Below are positions 1 to 10,570 of a stretch of 64,000 nt of DNA, piece after piece. Each line of letters starts with the position of its first letter. Positions within the stretch are counted from its first letter, which is position 1. Both the position numbers and the translations under genes were made by a program. The notes under the pieces were generated by a model, which did no database searches, was not told where the DNA came from, and was given only the letters and a program-made list of their open reading frames with translations. The stretch lies in the NCBI GenBank assembly GCA_037349105.1, contig JAYJMM010000028.1, forward strand, positions 1,116,001-1,180,000, read 5' to 3'. This stretch comes from Limnomonas spitsbergensis. Taxonomy: Eukaryota; Chlorophyta; Chlorophyceae; Chlamydomonadales.

Positions 1-2019
1 TGGCCATCTGCTTGAGGCTTGCACCACCCAGGTCCCCCATTTCCAGGGCAAACTTCTCCCACGAAACCACTTGCTGTGTCAATACGGCGATCTGATCTTC
101 ATCCGCCATGCTGAGGTACCCGGGCACTGTCATAACGAACTTGCTCAGCTTTGCTTTGGCAGCAGCTGGCAGCCCGTCATGGAACATGTGCGAGACAGAG
201 TGCCGTCTGCCGAAGTGGTCCACTGCATCCCTTGAGATCTGCAGCAACTATGCTGTCGACAGCACTCTGTGAGCAAACGCCTCCACTGTCTCCTCTGGTT
301 TAACGTCGGGGTCGAGGGTGGTCCTCACCCCTACCCTGAGGGTGGAAATTGCTGTCCTCTCATCTGAGGTTGGCGTCCCCACCTCTGCTTGAACCACCTT
401 GATCCACAAGGTTAGCAGCGAGGCCTCGCAGTACTGTTCCCCTGCTGGGGCAGTCCACAGCCCCCTGATCCTTTCCACTTCTCTGGTGGCCCTGTCTCAT
501 GCATGGGGCGCTGCCCTGATGGCTACCATCAGCGGCCCCAAGCTAGCAGGCTTGCTGTCCTGCAGCTTGATCAGAGATTTCACCAGCATTATCATAGCTG
601 ACGGCGACTGGCACGACCCAGCTATTTCTCCAGCTACCACAGCCAATGCCGGCGGGTCATCCGACAGCGCCAGCCTGTTGTGTGATCCCCAATAGCCACA
701 TGCCTGGCTATATTTCCTGGCTGCAACCGCGCCCGGGTGCGACATATCCAACACCGGCACGTTGCCTTGGATAGCTGGGATTTTGGTAAATTTGGCCACA
801 CCTGCCAGCTGCAGGACCATCTGCTGCTGCAGCTGCAGGTTCATCCTTGCCTGATCTCTATCGAGCCTCTTCATTTCCTGGTCGCTGGACTCCTGCCTGG
901 CTCCCGGCCCGCGTCTGTCCGCTCCCCCTCTTCCTCCTGAGTCTGCTGATTCTGAGCGTGACCCAGATCCACCTCCGCCGCCTCCTGATGGGCTGCGGCC
1001 CTGCTGGTATCTATTATGTATGTTATCACCCTCCCCTTGGGCATGACCTTCTTGTGACGGCTGTCTGCCTGCTCTGCCTGCGGGTCTCCTGCTCCCCTCA
1101 GGTGGCGGCTACCCAGACTCACTTCTGCTTTGTCTTTCTTCAGGGCCGGACCTCCAGGGCTGTTCCTCTGCCAGGTTCTGCCTGCCCCCTGGGCTGCACC
1201 TGGCTCTGCCAGCCTTGCTGCGCCCCCCCGCTGTATTCGGCTTGCCTCCTGGGCATCTCCTGGCTTTGCCAGCTTGGCTGTTCCCTGCCATCTGCCTGCC
1301 CCCTGGGCGGCTCCTGGCTGTGCCAGCTTGGTTGTTCCCTGCCGTATGCCTGCCCCCTGGGTGGCTCCCGGCTCTGCCAATGTGGCTGTTCTTCGCCGTC
1401 TGCCTGCCCCATGGGCGGCTCCTGGCCCTGCCAGCCTGGCTGCGTCCCGCCTGTGTAATTCCTGGCGTAGGAATCGGACTGCGCCTCCTCTCTGGTCTCG
1501 ATCCTCTGTGCAACCCTTGCCACCCTGGGCGGATTCTGCTGCGGAGTGGCGTCATGACCACATTCCCGCCTTGTGTCACTGCTCTGGGACACTTCAGCTG
1601 CCTGATCCAAGATCAGCTCTGGAGTTCCCGCTTGAGTCGGCCACTGCTCAGATTCCAGGCTGGTCCTGGAATCAGCGGGCACTGGACCCCCTCGACCGAT
1701 GCCTACGTGTCACACACACCGAGCCATCGGCCAGCGCCCCTGCCCTTGTGGGCAGAGAGCGGTCATGCTCTGGCACACTGCATGCTCTTGCGGCCGGATC
1801 CACTAGCCCTGCCAGCTTCTCCGCCACCATCAAGGCTTCTGAAATTAGTTCATCACTAGCCTCCATCAGGTCTGCACCTGGCTCCAGCCCCCTTACCCGC
1901 CCACTCCTCCGTTGGGCGTTAGGGTGTTGGTGCCTATCAGGATGCATATCTACTTCTGTCATTCCTACAGGCAATCTACGAACCACGCGGTCTTGCAGTT
2001 GTGCTGGCAACGCCAACAA
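1..2019 (-). pseudogene. gag-like polyprotein fragment, copy A
   Basis: Minus-strand coding segments at 1672-2019, 1140-1682, 497-874 and 248-478 correspond in order to the gag region of copy B. They are broken by frame changes and stops. The part at 1180-1445 encodes a Gln/Pro/Trp-rich repeat, and 248-874 encodes the helical gag core seen better in copy B. The zinc knuckle, protease and RT would lie to the left of the window. In copy A the frame reads through the site of the 1.39-kb indel (near 1500), whereas in copy B the upstream frame meets a stop there. Assignment as gag rests on position and on the CCHC knuckle directly downstream in copy B. Confidence 0.55.
1180..1445. repeat. 51-bp minisatellite inside gag (copy A)
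   Basis: About five imperfect 51-bp units (for example starting near 1298 and 1349). On the minus strand each encodes a 17-residue Gln-Pro-Trp-His/Gln-Ser-Gln-Glu-Pro-Pro-Arg-Gly-Gln type unit. The same array is at about 24271-24536 in copy B. Confidence 0.85.
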
Positions 2020-2636
2020 CAGGATCTGCTAACTTCAGGCTTCTGTCTCTGTTACTGCTGCGGCCTGGTGAGGGCCTGCAGGCCAGGTTCAGACAACAGG
2101 TACAGCAGATTGCAAGATAGGCCCTGCCTTCCTGCTTTCTTCCTAAAAAATCCCAGGTCTGGCGGAATTTTCCTCGCCTTCAGCACCTCCCACCTTCTGC
2201 TGGGCAGCTTCTTGTAGTCGCACGCCTTGCGTGGTTGTAGCCTCTTGCGTGTTGTCCGCTAAGCTTCGTAGTCCTGCACAAAGGCTTGGACCACCAGGTT
2301 TTAAACTCGGATCCTTGATCCTTCGGGTTTACTTCTGTATATGCCTGTGTGCTTGGCGGATTGGATTCACCTCAACCACAATCCTCAAGCACACAGGTAA
2401 TTTATCTGCTGGGTGTATAAATCCACAGCAAAATCTTCAAGCCTCTCCTGGACTCAACACTGAGCTGTCACGCTCAATGATTCACAGGGTTTAACTTGGC
2501 AATCTCTCTCTGGAGATTTCCTCAGCAAGGTGCAGGTCAAGCACTATCCAAGGCTGACTGCTGAAAAGCAAAATTCAAATTTCACGGCACAAGGACCTTC
2601 TGCAGGAACTGGCAAATCAGGCTGATCAGGCTAGAT

Positions 2637-3099
2637 TTACTTCGTCCCTATCTAAAGGACACGCGATGTGCGCTTCGGGTCCGTGTCGGACTTCTTTCCT
2701 CACAGCAGTGATGGACGCCTACGGGCAGACTCGGTGACTACACACTGGCTGCGAGTGGTCATCGAGTTAAGCTGTGAAACTGACTGTTGTATGCCAAGCA
2801 ATTAGGACTAGGGAGCGCAGGCCTTCTGGCCGTTTGGGCGCGATCCAGCAGGGCTATGTAAAGGGGCACTTACCGCGCGGCGCGCGGTGAGGTGGCCGAA
2901 GCGTAGACTGCGTACTTCTTCTTCGGCAGCGGTCTCGGTCCTCAACTGAGAATTCTATCGCCTGCTATATCAGCGGAGGCTGTATAGGCTTGACTTGAGT
3001 TTAGGTACTGACTTAAGGGAACGCAGTAGGTCACATTCACAGATGACAGCCGGTGCTTGTTACAAATAGAGGTCTGTCCTTTAGAAAGGGACGAAGTAA
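2637..3099. mobile_element. about 460-bp terminal-inverted-repeat segment within the terminal region of copy A
   Basis: The left end near 2639 reads ACTTCGTCCCTATCTAAAGG and the right end, up to 3097, carries its inverted complement (with AAAGGGACGAAGT). The matching segment in copy B is 27086-27551. Flanks CTAGAT (2631-2636) and CTAGTT (3100-3105) could be a target-site duplication. A related 497-bp element lies at 59361-59857. No coding capacity. It may be a small non-autonomous DNA transposon or an inverted repeat native to the LTR. Confidence 0.5.
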
Positions 3100-3298
3100 C
3101 TAGTTTAGGCAATTGCCGGGATACAGGGACCCGGCAGGCCCAATTCAGAGTACGGTACAATCTGCTAATCCCCTTGCGTAAGCGGGTTTCTGGGTTCCAG
3201 TTCAAATCAGGAGACTCTGCAGAGAAGCTGCGAAGACTCCGTGGCCGCTAACAACGGCCTTAACGGTTATGTCACGTATACGGTAATATACTGTGGCA

Positions 3299-3700
3299 CT
3301 TTTCTTTGCCTGCTAGGGGAAAATGCTTGATCGAGGGGCAAGGATACTCCGGGCTGCCTTTTCCTTTCGGGGGGGGTATTTCTTTCTCCTTTGTGTTATG
3401 TTCCTTCTTTCTCTCTTCCCTTCAGTTTATTTTCTTCCAACGGGACACTTGGGCGATCACGCAGCCGAGCCTTTCGAGCAGGGCCCGGAGGTGTAATGTC
3501 ATTGACATATACTTCAGCATCCTAATAACGAGGAGTACTATGATGTCATGGCTGCATATGATAAGCTTCAACACATTATGGCTTCAGTAAAAAAGCAAAT
3601 GCTGCAAAGTAATGAACATCTGCTTGCTTTTATGTTTGGGCTTGCCACAAAAACGTGTGCCCTAAATTATACGTGACAATGGTCCCGAACCCTCGCATGA
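3299..3700. other. Non-coding; polypyrimidine stretch and possible LINE 3' tail
   Basis: No credible gene. A T/C-rich stretch (about 3350-3440) is followed at 3482-3507 by a GGGCCCGGAGGTGTAATG-type sequence, which reappears with small changes near 5218-5243 and 61151-61176. At the last site it follows the end of a LINE ORF2, so this may be another 3' tail of the same family. Confidence 0.35.
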
Positions 3701-3707
3701 AACGTGA

Positions 3708-4863
3708 TCAGCATGATGAGCTGCAAACCTTATGGCTGCACAAAGGCAAACCAAACCTGGTAGCTGCTTTCTTGCCATGCTTGGCCTGGTACGGCCCGCA
3801 CGTGCTACGGTGCGGATTAAGCCCCAAGCCACCATCTGACCTCCCACCACATATGCAAGACTTTGTCCCCTGCGCTTGCTTGTTGGCCCCATCCAGCTTG
3901 GCCGTGCTCTTCCACCTCTTGCATTGAACAGAGCCTGCAAGAACTGATGGCCCAGCTGAGGAAGAGGGTGTGCAATTTTCATGGCCACCCCCTCTACTGG
4001 ACCCTACCACCTTAAAAGCCTGCATCCGTGCATCCATAGCATTTACGACCTGCTGGACACCAACAGAAAGGGGGAAAGAGTGCTTAGCAGTACATGTGGT
4101 GGCCTCCATCACGCTAGATGTGCCTCGCTGGCGCGGCTCTGTTGCTACCTTCATGTCAAATGCTGCCAACTGCTTAGCTGTTTTTTGTGGTCAGCCGATT
4201 GCCTTGGCCCCAACAAGCCGCTGCTGTCTCAGAGCACATACCACCTCGTCGTTAAGTGACCTAGCCATGCTGTCAAAATTCGTCTCGTGTCCACGTGTGT
4301 GAAAGGGCAGAAGCTGATTAAAAAGCGTGACCTCAGTTGGAGTGCTGATGGACATGGAGCAGCTGGTCATGGTAGCCCGCCTGGCCCCATGAACTCCCGG
4401 ATATACATACCCTTCCTCTGCCTAGGTTTGGCTGAGAAGCTCATCTCCGGGCCTTGTTATGAGATTTCGAGTAGTCAAAAGGCCGCTTGAGCCTGGAGCA
4501 CTCCCCAGGCTGGAGCTGCATGGCTGCATCCTTGGGAGCTACATCCGCATCTGCATTGGGAACCCTCTCAGAGACAGGCAGCGAGGTGCTGGCTGATGGC
4601 AGCTGGCTGGAGGCAGCAGAAACAGCTGCATGGGGCAGCATGGGGCTGATGGCTGATTGCAGTTGTCTGGAGGCTGCGGTAGCTGCATGTGGCACCATGG
4701 ATTTGCTGACTGATGGCAGCTGTTTAGAGGCAGCAGCAGCTGCATGGGGCAGCATGGGGCTGCTCGCTGATGGCAGCCGTCTAGAGGCAGCTGCATGGGG
4801 CAGCATGGGGCTGATGGCTGATGGCAGCTGCCTAGCGGCAGCAGCAACTGCACGGGGTAACAT
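3708..4863 (-). pseudogene. Unrecognised degraded coding region
   Basis: Minus-strand open segments (4441-4863 and 3708-4169) are joined by a stretch with plausible amino-acid composition and at least one stop. The first part is built from an Ala/Leu/Pro/Ser-rich 22-residue repeat, followed by a basic segment. The last part is Cys/His-rich (3708-3900). I do not recognise the family. The composition would fit a transposon-encoded DNA-binding or nucleocapsid-like protein, but nothing specific supports that. Confidence 0.25.
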
Positions 4864-4945
4864 GGAACTGATGGCTGATGGCAGCTGCCTAAAGGCAACA
4901 GCAGCTGCATGGGGCAGTATGGGGCTGCTGGCTGATGGCAGCCTT
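4573..4945. repeat. about 66-bp minisatellite
   Basis: Five to six imperfect copies of a unit of about 66 bp, each containing GCTGATGGCAGCTG and GCATGGGGCAGCATGGGGCT. Both strands are open across the array. The length variants I saw are multiples of three, which fits a former coding repeat. Confidence 0.8.
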
Positions 4946-5109
4946 TACTTCCTTTCCTTTGTTCTCCCTACCAGACAGGACGTCGGAGAGCTCGCAGGCA
5001 TGGGAGGGAGGCCCGGGTTTTCTGCACTTTGTAGTTGAACTTTTTGAAGGCTTGTCTCTTCAGGAGCAGCCGGGCAGGGGATACGGTTTCCAGACCTTTG
5101 TGTCCGTGT

Positions 5110-5290
5110 TGTTAGGTGGGTGAACTTGCTATCCTTTCCTTTCTATTGTGCCTTCTCCCTTGAATTTCCTAGCTGGCTTTTTATTTGCCGACGTGGCCGA
5201 GTTTCATTTCAGCATGGCTCAGAGGGGTAACGTCATTAACGTACGGGGCTCTCCAGGACCAACCTGTGACACGCTGATCAGACAATGCGG
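5110..5290. other. Polypyrimidine stretch with second copy of the GAGG(T/G)GTAAYG tail
   Basis: T/C-rich DNA followed by GGCTCAGAGGGGTAACGTCA at about 5217-5236. This resembles the tails near 3482 and 61151. It lies directly upstream of the plus-strand methyltransferase remnant. No gene seen. Confidence 0.3.
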
Positions 5291-5323
5291 CTAGCATAGG
5301 AAGGTCGGAGGGGTGTCCAGAGG

Positions 5324-6600
5324 TTGATGGGGGTCGAGTCGGCATTTGTTTCTGCCCAGTGGGGGCAGGAGATTGCTAGCACAGTGGTGGATGACCATGA
5401 GGAGGCACAGCCACCTTCCGTAGCAGAGATGCTGTATGACAGCAGGGCCAGGGCTCAGGGGATGATCAGCCAGGTGCCGGCCGATCTGACTAGGAAGCCA
5501 GTGCCCCATGTCAGTGCAGGTGTGTGTACACAGTGCCTGCCGGGTACAGCAGTCCAGACTAGGACAGTTGACGGCGTGGTCTTGTTTGAGCCTTTTGGGG
5601 GCATGTGTATGGGCCCAGAGATGGTTCTGAGGGCAGGGATCTCGGGGATTCGGTACCTCATACCTGTACTCCGACATCAGTGTAGATATGAGGGCAATCG
5701 CGGGAGGGCGGTTACAGCAATTGCTTCACCGTTACCCCCTGCTGCTCCCCATCGCAGAAATTTAGGGGGCGTTCGGGACTTCGGTTCAAATCCTCAGGAT
5801 GTGTGCGCTATCACGGGCGAGCATCTGATAGCAGGAGCGAGGTGCCCAGGATGGGCACCAGTGGTCCATGGTGGCATGTTGGGAGTGCCATGAGCCCCTG
5901 CCCTATCATTTGCAGCAGGGAAGGGGAAAGGCCTGTCAGAGAAACGAAGCAAATATTTGCATTTCCCCCCCGCTAGTGAAGCTGCGGGTCACACTTCAGG
6001 TGTTGCAGCAGGCTAGGCCTCCCGCTTACCTGATCGATAACGTCGCAACGCAGAAGAATCAGAACAGTGCGGCGGCTAGGGTCGATGCCTTCGAGGAGGC
6101 CTGCAACGTCCTAGGCCGGCCATCCGTGTTTTATGCAGTGCAGGTGGGGTCGTATGCACACCGCCTATGGGACTACTGGGGTAACATTGCCCCAGCAGCC
6201 GATATCGAGTTTTTTTTATCTGTTCCTCCACACGCCCACACGAATGGATCGTTAACGACGTGCTGGACAAGGGTAGCAGTGCTCAGGAAGTAGCGTGCCC
6301 AGATGGGATAGATTATGGCCTCAATGTGACAGGCCAGGGAAGGTTCTGCCTAGTCTCATGGCCACGCACGGGCCGTCTGTTTCCCGGAACAGGGGGCATG
6401 GCATGGTACCCAGGCCTAACGGGGAGTTGGAAGAGCCCAATGCCAACAAAAGGGAGAAGGCTATGGGGTACGCAGTGGGATCTACCCAACCATGCCCGGA
6501 CTTCCCAGAGGGGGTCCTAAGGGAGGTGTATGGACTCATGGGCGTTAGAAGCGTGGTTCAGCATGCCATTGGGGCTAGCAACGACCATGCTTGCTGAACT
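5324..6600 (+). pseudogene. DNMT3-like cytosine-5 methyltransferase remnant (plus-strand retroelement)
   Basis: Segments at 5324-5893, 5868-6293 and 6295-6597 in different frames line up in order with the copy B methyltransferase. Visible motifs: motif I (VLFEPFGGM) near 5580; motif IV region with W-E-C at about 5880-5888; ENV-like motif VI here mutated to IDNVA; motif VIII region YAHRLWDYWGNI near 6150; motif IX-like NANKREKAMGY near 6440. An N-terminal extension rich in Glu/Ala also matches copy B. Several frameshifts show that it is dead. It is clearly diverged from copy B, so this is an older or separate subfamily member. Family role: SAM-dependent methylation of cytosine C5 in DNA. Confidence 0.75.
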
Positions 6601-7019
6601 GGCACGCAGACAGCAGTGTGTGAGCCAGGATGAGGATCCTCGAGAGGGCGTTGTTTTGCAGTTCAGTCACTATCAATGCCCTTGCTACCGCAGGAGAAGC
6701 TTGCACGGGAGTGACGAGGTGGCCGCATCCTACAGGTAGTACACGGAGGAGGCTGTGGCAGCGGACAGGGCCGACGTGGTGCAGGAACCTGACAGAAAAC
6801 AGGTTTCGTCGAGGGCACCAGCAGATGAGGGGGCCAGCGATGATGAGAGCTGGTCCCGGCGGGATGCGCGGCCACCGGGCCGACTGCCAGGGTGGATATC
6901 TGTCTGGAAGAGCCGCTCCTGCATTTCTCGTATCACGGGGCGCACTACCTCGGGATGGAGCTGAGGGAGCAGGTGAGGGTGCAAGCACAGAGCTGCACCA
7001 TTCCGCTGGGAGGAGGAGC

Positions 7020-7860
7020 GAGGGGGCCTCTTTGTCCGCCTTATGCCAGATGGCCGAAGGTGTGTCGTGCCGCAGCCTGAAAAGCACCTGGCTGTGATCC
7101 ACGAGGCTCATGCCAGCACAGAGCACTTTGACAGCCATCACACTGATTTCAAGCTGATGCAGCAGCATTGGTGGCGGGGGCTCAGGGCAGCCATCAAGAA
7201 GGCGGTCCAAGGGTGCCAGGTGTGTGATACGGCCAGGGGTTCCACCTTCAACCACCTGCACTCGGTACTGCACCCGTTTCCCATTGAGGGGCTGCTTTCC
7301 CGGTGGGGAGTGAACCTGAGTGTTCCCTTCGTTGAGACACTCAGGGTAAACCGATATGTTATGGTGTGCGTGGAGCACTACTCGAAGTGGGTGGAGTTGA
7401 TCCCCATCCCGTGCAAAGCGTCAGATGTGACGGCCTCAGCAATTTCTTTTCGAAACGTGATCGCCCGGCTCGGGAGATATGCAGAGGTGGTCACCGACGG
7501 GGGCACAGATTTCCAGGGGGGAGTTCCATGACATGCTCCTTGACTGTTTCAGTGACCACCGCACGACCACCCTCAGCCACCACCAGGCGGATGGGCTGTC
7601 CGAGAGGGCAGTCCAGACCCTCAAAGCATGTCTGTACAAGAGCTGCGCAGAGGGGGGCAGCGACGAAGCATGGGATAAGAAGGCTCCGTGGAAAGCGTTG
7701 GGTTCCCGTTGCTTACCACAGCAGTCACGCGGATGGCTCCCTACGACGTTTTGTACGGGCAGCGGCCCGTCTTTCCCTCTAGGGTGGGGGCGAACCTGTG
7801 AAGCACAGCCCCAGTGGCCACAGCCGAGGTGGCTGAAGACCTTCTCCTGACCGGGGTGGC
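7020..7860 (+). pseudogene. Ty3/Gypsy-type integrase remnant
   Basis: The H2C2 zinc-binding domain is visible at 7100-7230 (HEAH...EHF, then CQVC). In the catalytic core the first acidic residue is replaced: the context is WGVNL at 7307-7318, where copy B has WGVDL. The second Asp is intact (VVTDGG, about 7490-7505), and the motif with the third acidic residue (ADGLSERAVQ) is near 7590-7620 in another frame. The core therefore has both a catalytic substitution and a frameshift. It follows the methyltransferase remnant in the same order as copy B. Confidence 0.8.
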
Positions 7861-7879
7861 CAGGATCAAGGAGGCCATG

Positions 7880-8266
7880 CCCGCTGCTGGTTAGCATATG
7901 GACTGCCCGACGCCGTCTATGAGGGCCGTGCCCGAAGGAGAATGGGTATGCCCCCGTTGCCGGGTCGCGGAAGATGAGCCTGTCCCAGCTGCCGCAGAGG
8001 AATCGGGCACCAAACCAGCTACCAGGGCCACAGCCAGAGCAGCCCAAGACTGCAGCATGCTGGATCGGCTGGATGTAGAGGTCATGGCCACCAACCTCGC
8101 CACCATAGAGCTGGAGCCGGGGATTGCCAGACCGCTGGCGAGCGGGGGCTATGAGATCATGTACATCACCGGGAGGGGAGAGAAACATTTCCGCCAGGGC
8201 GGTTCAGAGCTGGGTTCCGTGGTGGGCTACGGTGGCTGCTGCTGCAGAGAAGGAGACTGGCTGTGA
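7880..8266 (+). pseudogene. C-terminal half of PHD finger and integrase tail
   Basis: After a stop, the open segment begins with HMDC and continues to EGEWVCPRC (about 7895-7965), the second half of a PHD finger. The first half and the integrase C-terminal domain are missing: the sequence jumps from the copy B equivalent of ARIKEA directly to HMDC. The downstream segment (to 8266) matches the acidic/Ala-rich tail of copy B. Family role: PHD fingers bind histone H3 tails. Confidence 0.65.
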
Positions 8267-8279
8267 AGGGGGGCGAGAG

Positions 8280-8475
8280 TACCGAGTCTGCTTGAGTTTT
8301 TTTCTCTTAGCGCTTCAAAGTGCCGCGGTGGCACCATCCCAGCCAGCTGTGGAGGGGGCCTAGAGTCCCGAGACTGCTTGAGATCTTTCTTTAAGCGCTT
8401 CAAAAGTGGTGGATGAGGGGGCGAGGGCCCCGAGGCTGCTTGAGACGTTTCTCCTAGCGCTTCAAATTGCCATGG
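8280..8475. repeat. Triplicated direct repeat, about 45-85 bp
   Basis: Three copies start near 8280, 8366 and 8428. All contain CTGCTTGAG followed by TTTCT and AGCGCTTCAAA. They lie in the 3' untranslated or terminal part of the plus-strand retroelement. Confidence 0.75.
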
Positions 8476-8714
8476 AAGCACCTGCCCGGCAGCCCTGAGG
8501 CGCGTATGCAGCAACTTGAGGAGGCGGACGCTGTTGAGGGCTGTCCTGTCGCGGTATTCAGTCGGAACGGGCGCTGTGAGGTACGGACCGGAATATCGGC
8601 TGCCAGTACGAATCAGCAGACTTCCTAGTATCTAGAACGCAGGATCGGTGGTCTAGCGAGCAAGACTGCAGTAGACAGTGGTGTTGTTGATTCGGAGCGT
8701 GGGCATCTGGGCGT

Positions 8715-8897
8715 GGAGCAGCGGACAACGAGAGCTAGCAAGAAGCTAGATCTGCCCATGCTACGTCAGCAAGTGTGAGCATGCTTTGAAATTTTTGATG
8801 CGGAGCAAAAGCATTTGGAGTGGAGCAACAGACAATGAGAGCTTGTTAGAAGCTAGATCTGCTCGTGCTAGGCCAGCCAATGTTAGCTTGCTTTGAG
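8715..8897. repeat. Tandem duplication, about 103-bp period
   Basis: 8716-8793 and 8819-8897 share TGGAGCA..GACAA.GAGAGCT, AGAAGCTAGATCTGC and the end ..GCTTTGA. Non-coding. Confidence 0.75.
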
Positions 8898-8917
8898 TTG
8901 GTCATGAGGATTGCAGG

Positions 8918-9136
8918 GTCTGACAGGCTGTACATCAGACGGTGGGGCACGCGAGTGCCTAGCACACAGGATCTGATAGGCATGTAGTCAGGCTTTGTAT
9001 GCTTGTAGCGCTTAATTGGGGGTTTGAGTTTCTAAGGCAGTCTGACAGGCCGTACATCAGGCTGTAAGGCACGCAAGTGCCTAGCGCACATGATCTGATA
9101 GGCTTGCAGGCAGGCTGTCTCCATTTGTATCGAGTG
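8918..9136. repeat. Tandem duplication, about 123-bp period
   Basis: 8919-9012 and 9042-9136 share GTCTGACAGGC.GTACATCA, AAGTGCCTAGC and GATCTGATAGGC. Non-coding. Confidence 0.75.
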
Positions 9137-9650
9137 TACTGCTTTGCAGTTACTGGTGCTCTTAAGGCACGTCCTAGCGTAGTCCTGGGGCAGTGTGACT
9201 GGGCTACAAACCATTCCACTAATACCAGTTGTAGATGGATGGAGCAACGGGCCCACTGTCGAAACCAGCGGGGGTCTGCGTGTTGCTTTCTCTTTCCTGA
9301 GTGCCTAGGGGCGATTAATAGGGTGTTTAAATGTTCTGTGTGAATAGGTCCAGGCCGCATGTCGCAACCAGCGGGGGCCCGGAGTTTTTTTTCAAAATGT
9401 GCCTTTGGGTAGGGACCAGTGGGGTCTCTACCACTGCCACTGCGCGCGTCTCCTGTGTCCCAAGCTGGTCAGGCGTCGACGGTGCAGTGTGGGGAGAGCA
9501 GCGGTAATTTCCTAGGGGTGCGGGAAGGCAAACTTAATCTACGGTATTCTGGACTTTTCTTGGACTCTACACAAGCTCTATTATTGAGCATGTTCTAATC
9601 CTGAACAGACCATGAAGTGCATTCACAGTATCTGAACTCTGAAGTTATGC
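9137..9650. other. Non-coding spacer
   Basis: No gene seen. A short direct repeat (AACCAGCGGGGG) occurs near 9263 and 9367. It is probably the 3' remainder of the plus-strand retroelement. Confidence 0.4.
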
Positions 9651-9884
9651 CAAGGGGCCTGTCACTTCAGGGGTCAGACGAGTACCCCGACAACCGTAGT
9701 CAATCCTTGGGAGGGGGTCTTTCCCCGCGAAAAGTTTTACTGGCGTTCAGGACTTTAAAGTTTTTTAATACGGAAGGAAATTTTGCTTTTTTCCCTGTCG
9801 AACTTTCTGTGGGGAAATGCTCCGTCCCGGCCGAAACCCCTTGTTTGGGGGACTCGTCCGACCCCTTAAGTGACAGGCCACTTG
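9651..9884. mobile_element. MITE-like foldback element with target-site duplication
   Basis: The ends are inverted repeats of about 40 bp (left CAAGGGGCCTGTCACTTCAG, right its near-complement ending at 9884), about 85% matched. The interior also pairs (the CTTTCCCC region near 9719 with GGGGAAA near 9813), so the whole 234 bp can fold. It is flanked by TTATGC (9645-9650) and TTACGC (9885-9890), a 6-bp near-perfect duplication. No coding capacity. Confidence 0.75.
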
Positions 9885-9944
9885 TTACGCTCAGCACCCT
9901 GAATGTTTCAAACTCACAGCCAAACTTTGGGTAGGGATACCGGT

Positions 9945-10570
9945 CGGATGCAAACAGGGAGATTTGCTGACAGAGTGAGCAGTCATGAAGGTGACCGGTC
10001 ATACCAGCCTGCAGGCCACACGGCACCAGAAGCCCCCCAGAGTAAGTGGAAGCCCCCCAGAGTAAGAGTAAGTGGAAGCCAAGCGCCTCCACCACAGCCG
10101 AAACAGAGCAACCAGCCAGCAGAAGTAGACATAGAGTGGCTGGAGGGGCAGAATGTGGCAGTAGAGTGGCTGGAGGGGCAGAATGTGGCGGTGCGTCCCA
10201 TGGTGGAGCAATTGTCCCAGAAAAACGACGAGTTGATGCTTCAGATGCACGCAACAAAATGCTTTGAACTAAAAAGGAGGTCGTGGAGCTCGAGACGAAG
10301 GTTCCTACGTAGGTGAAGGAAGTCGCTGAGCCATCTTTCCTGGTCATTCGTGATGATGATTCGGGACTGAAGGCTAGCATGAGCGTGCTGAACGGCAGGG
10401 ATGTCGTGATAGCTGCGATGCAGAAGGAGCATGTCAATGTGAAGGCAGATTTGAAGAAGATGGTGTCAGTAGCAACATTGGCAGCAGCAACAGCAGGAAG
10501 AACACTGATGGTAGAAACCGAACGATCTAACGGCAGCAGCGTCAACAACAACAACAACACAGAGCGGTAG
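9945..10570 (+). other. Plus-strand coding fragment with coiled coil, unidentified
   Basis: Two plus-strand open segments (9903-10316 and 10313-10570) look like one protein with a frame change near 10310. It has a Gln/Pro-rich start, a duplicated 10-residue unit (EWLEGQNVAV) and a Lys/Glu/Leu-rich segment of coiled-coil character, ending in Asn repeats. The style resembles the N-terminal part of a retroelement gag, but no diagnostic motif is present. The long minus-strand open frame over it (9700-10728) has a low-complexity translation and is probably its shadow. Confidence 0.3.
10134..10193 (+). repeat. 30-bp tandem duplication
   Basis: Two 30-bp copies (GAGTGGCTGGAGGGGCAGAA...) encode a duplicated 10-residue unit. 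Confidence 0.85.

Larger units (their letters stand above)
1..3298 (-). mobile_element. Ty3/Gypsy-type retroelement copy A (5' part, runs off left edge)
   Basis: This segment is nearly identical to 23092-27750, at a constant offset of 23,091 from position 1 to 1499. After position 1510 it matches again from 25984. Relative to copy B it lacks about 1.39 kb (24591-25983). Read on the minus strand it holds the terminal/leader region followed by the start of gag. The outer end lies at 3298, where similarity to copy B stops and where a minus-strand TG... start of an LTR would be expected. The rest of the element lies outside the window. High identity to copy B suggests recent transposition or segmental duplication of the family. 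Confidence 0.8.

Noticed and set aside
847..2032. Cys/Pro/Leu-rich plus-strand frames (200-300 aa) opposite gag in copies A and B
   Set aside because: Antisense shadows of the 51-bp repeat; the minus strand has the element's coding order.
3170..3235. tRNA-like B-box (AGTTCAAATCAGG) in the terminal region, also near 27645
   Set aside because: No cloverleaf, A box or anticodon arm could be built; treated as part of the retroelement end.
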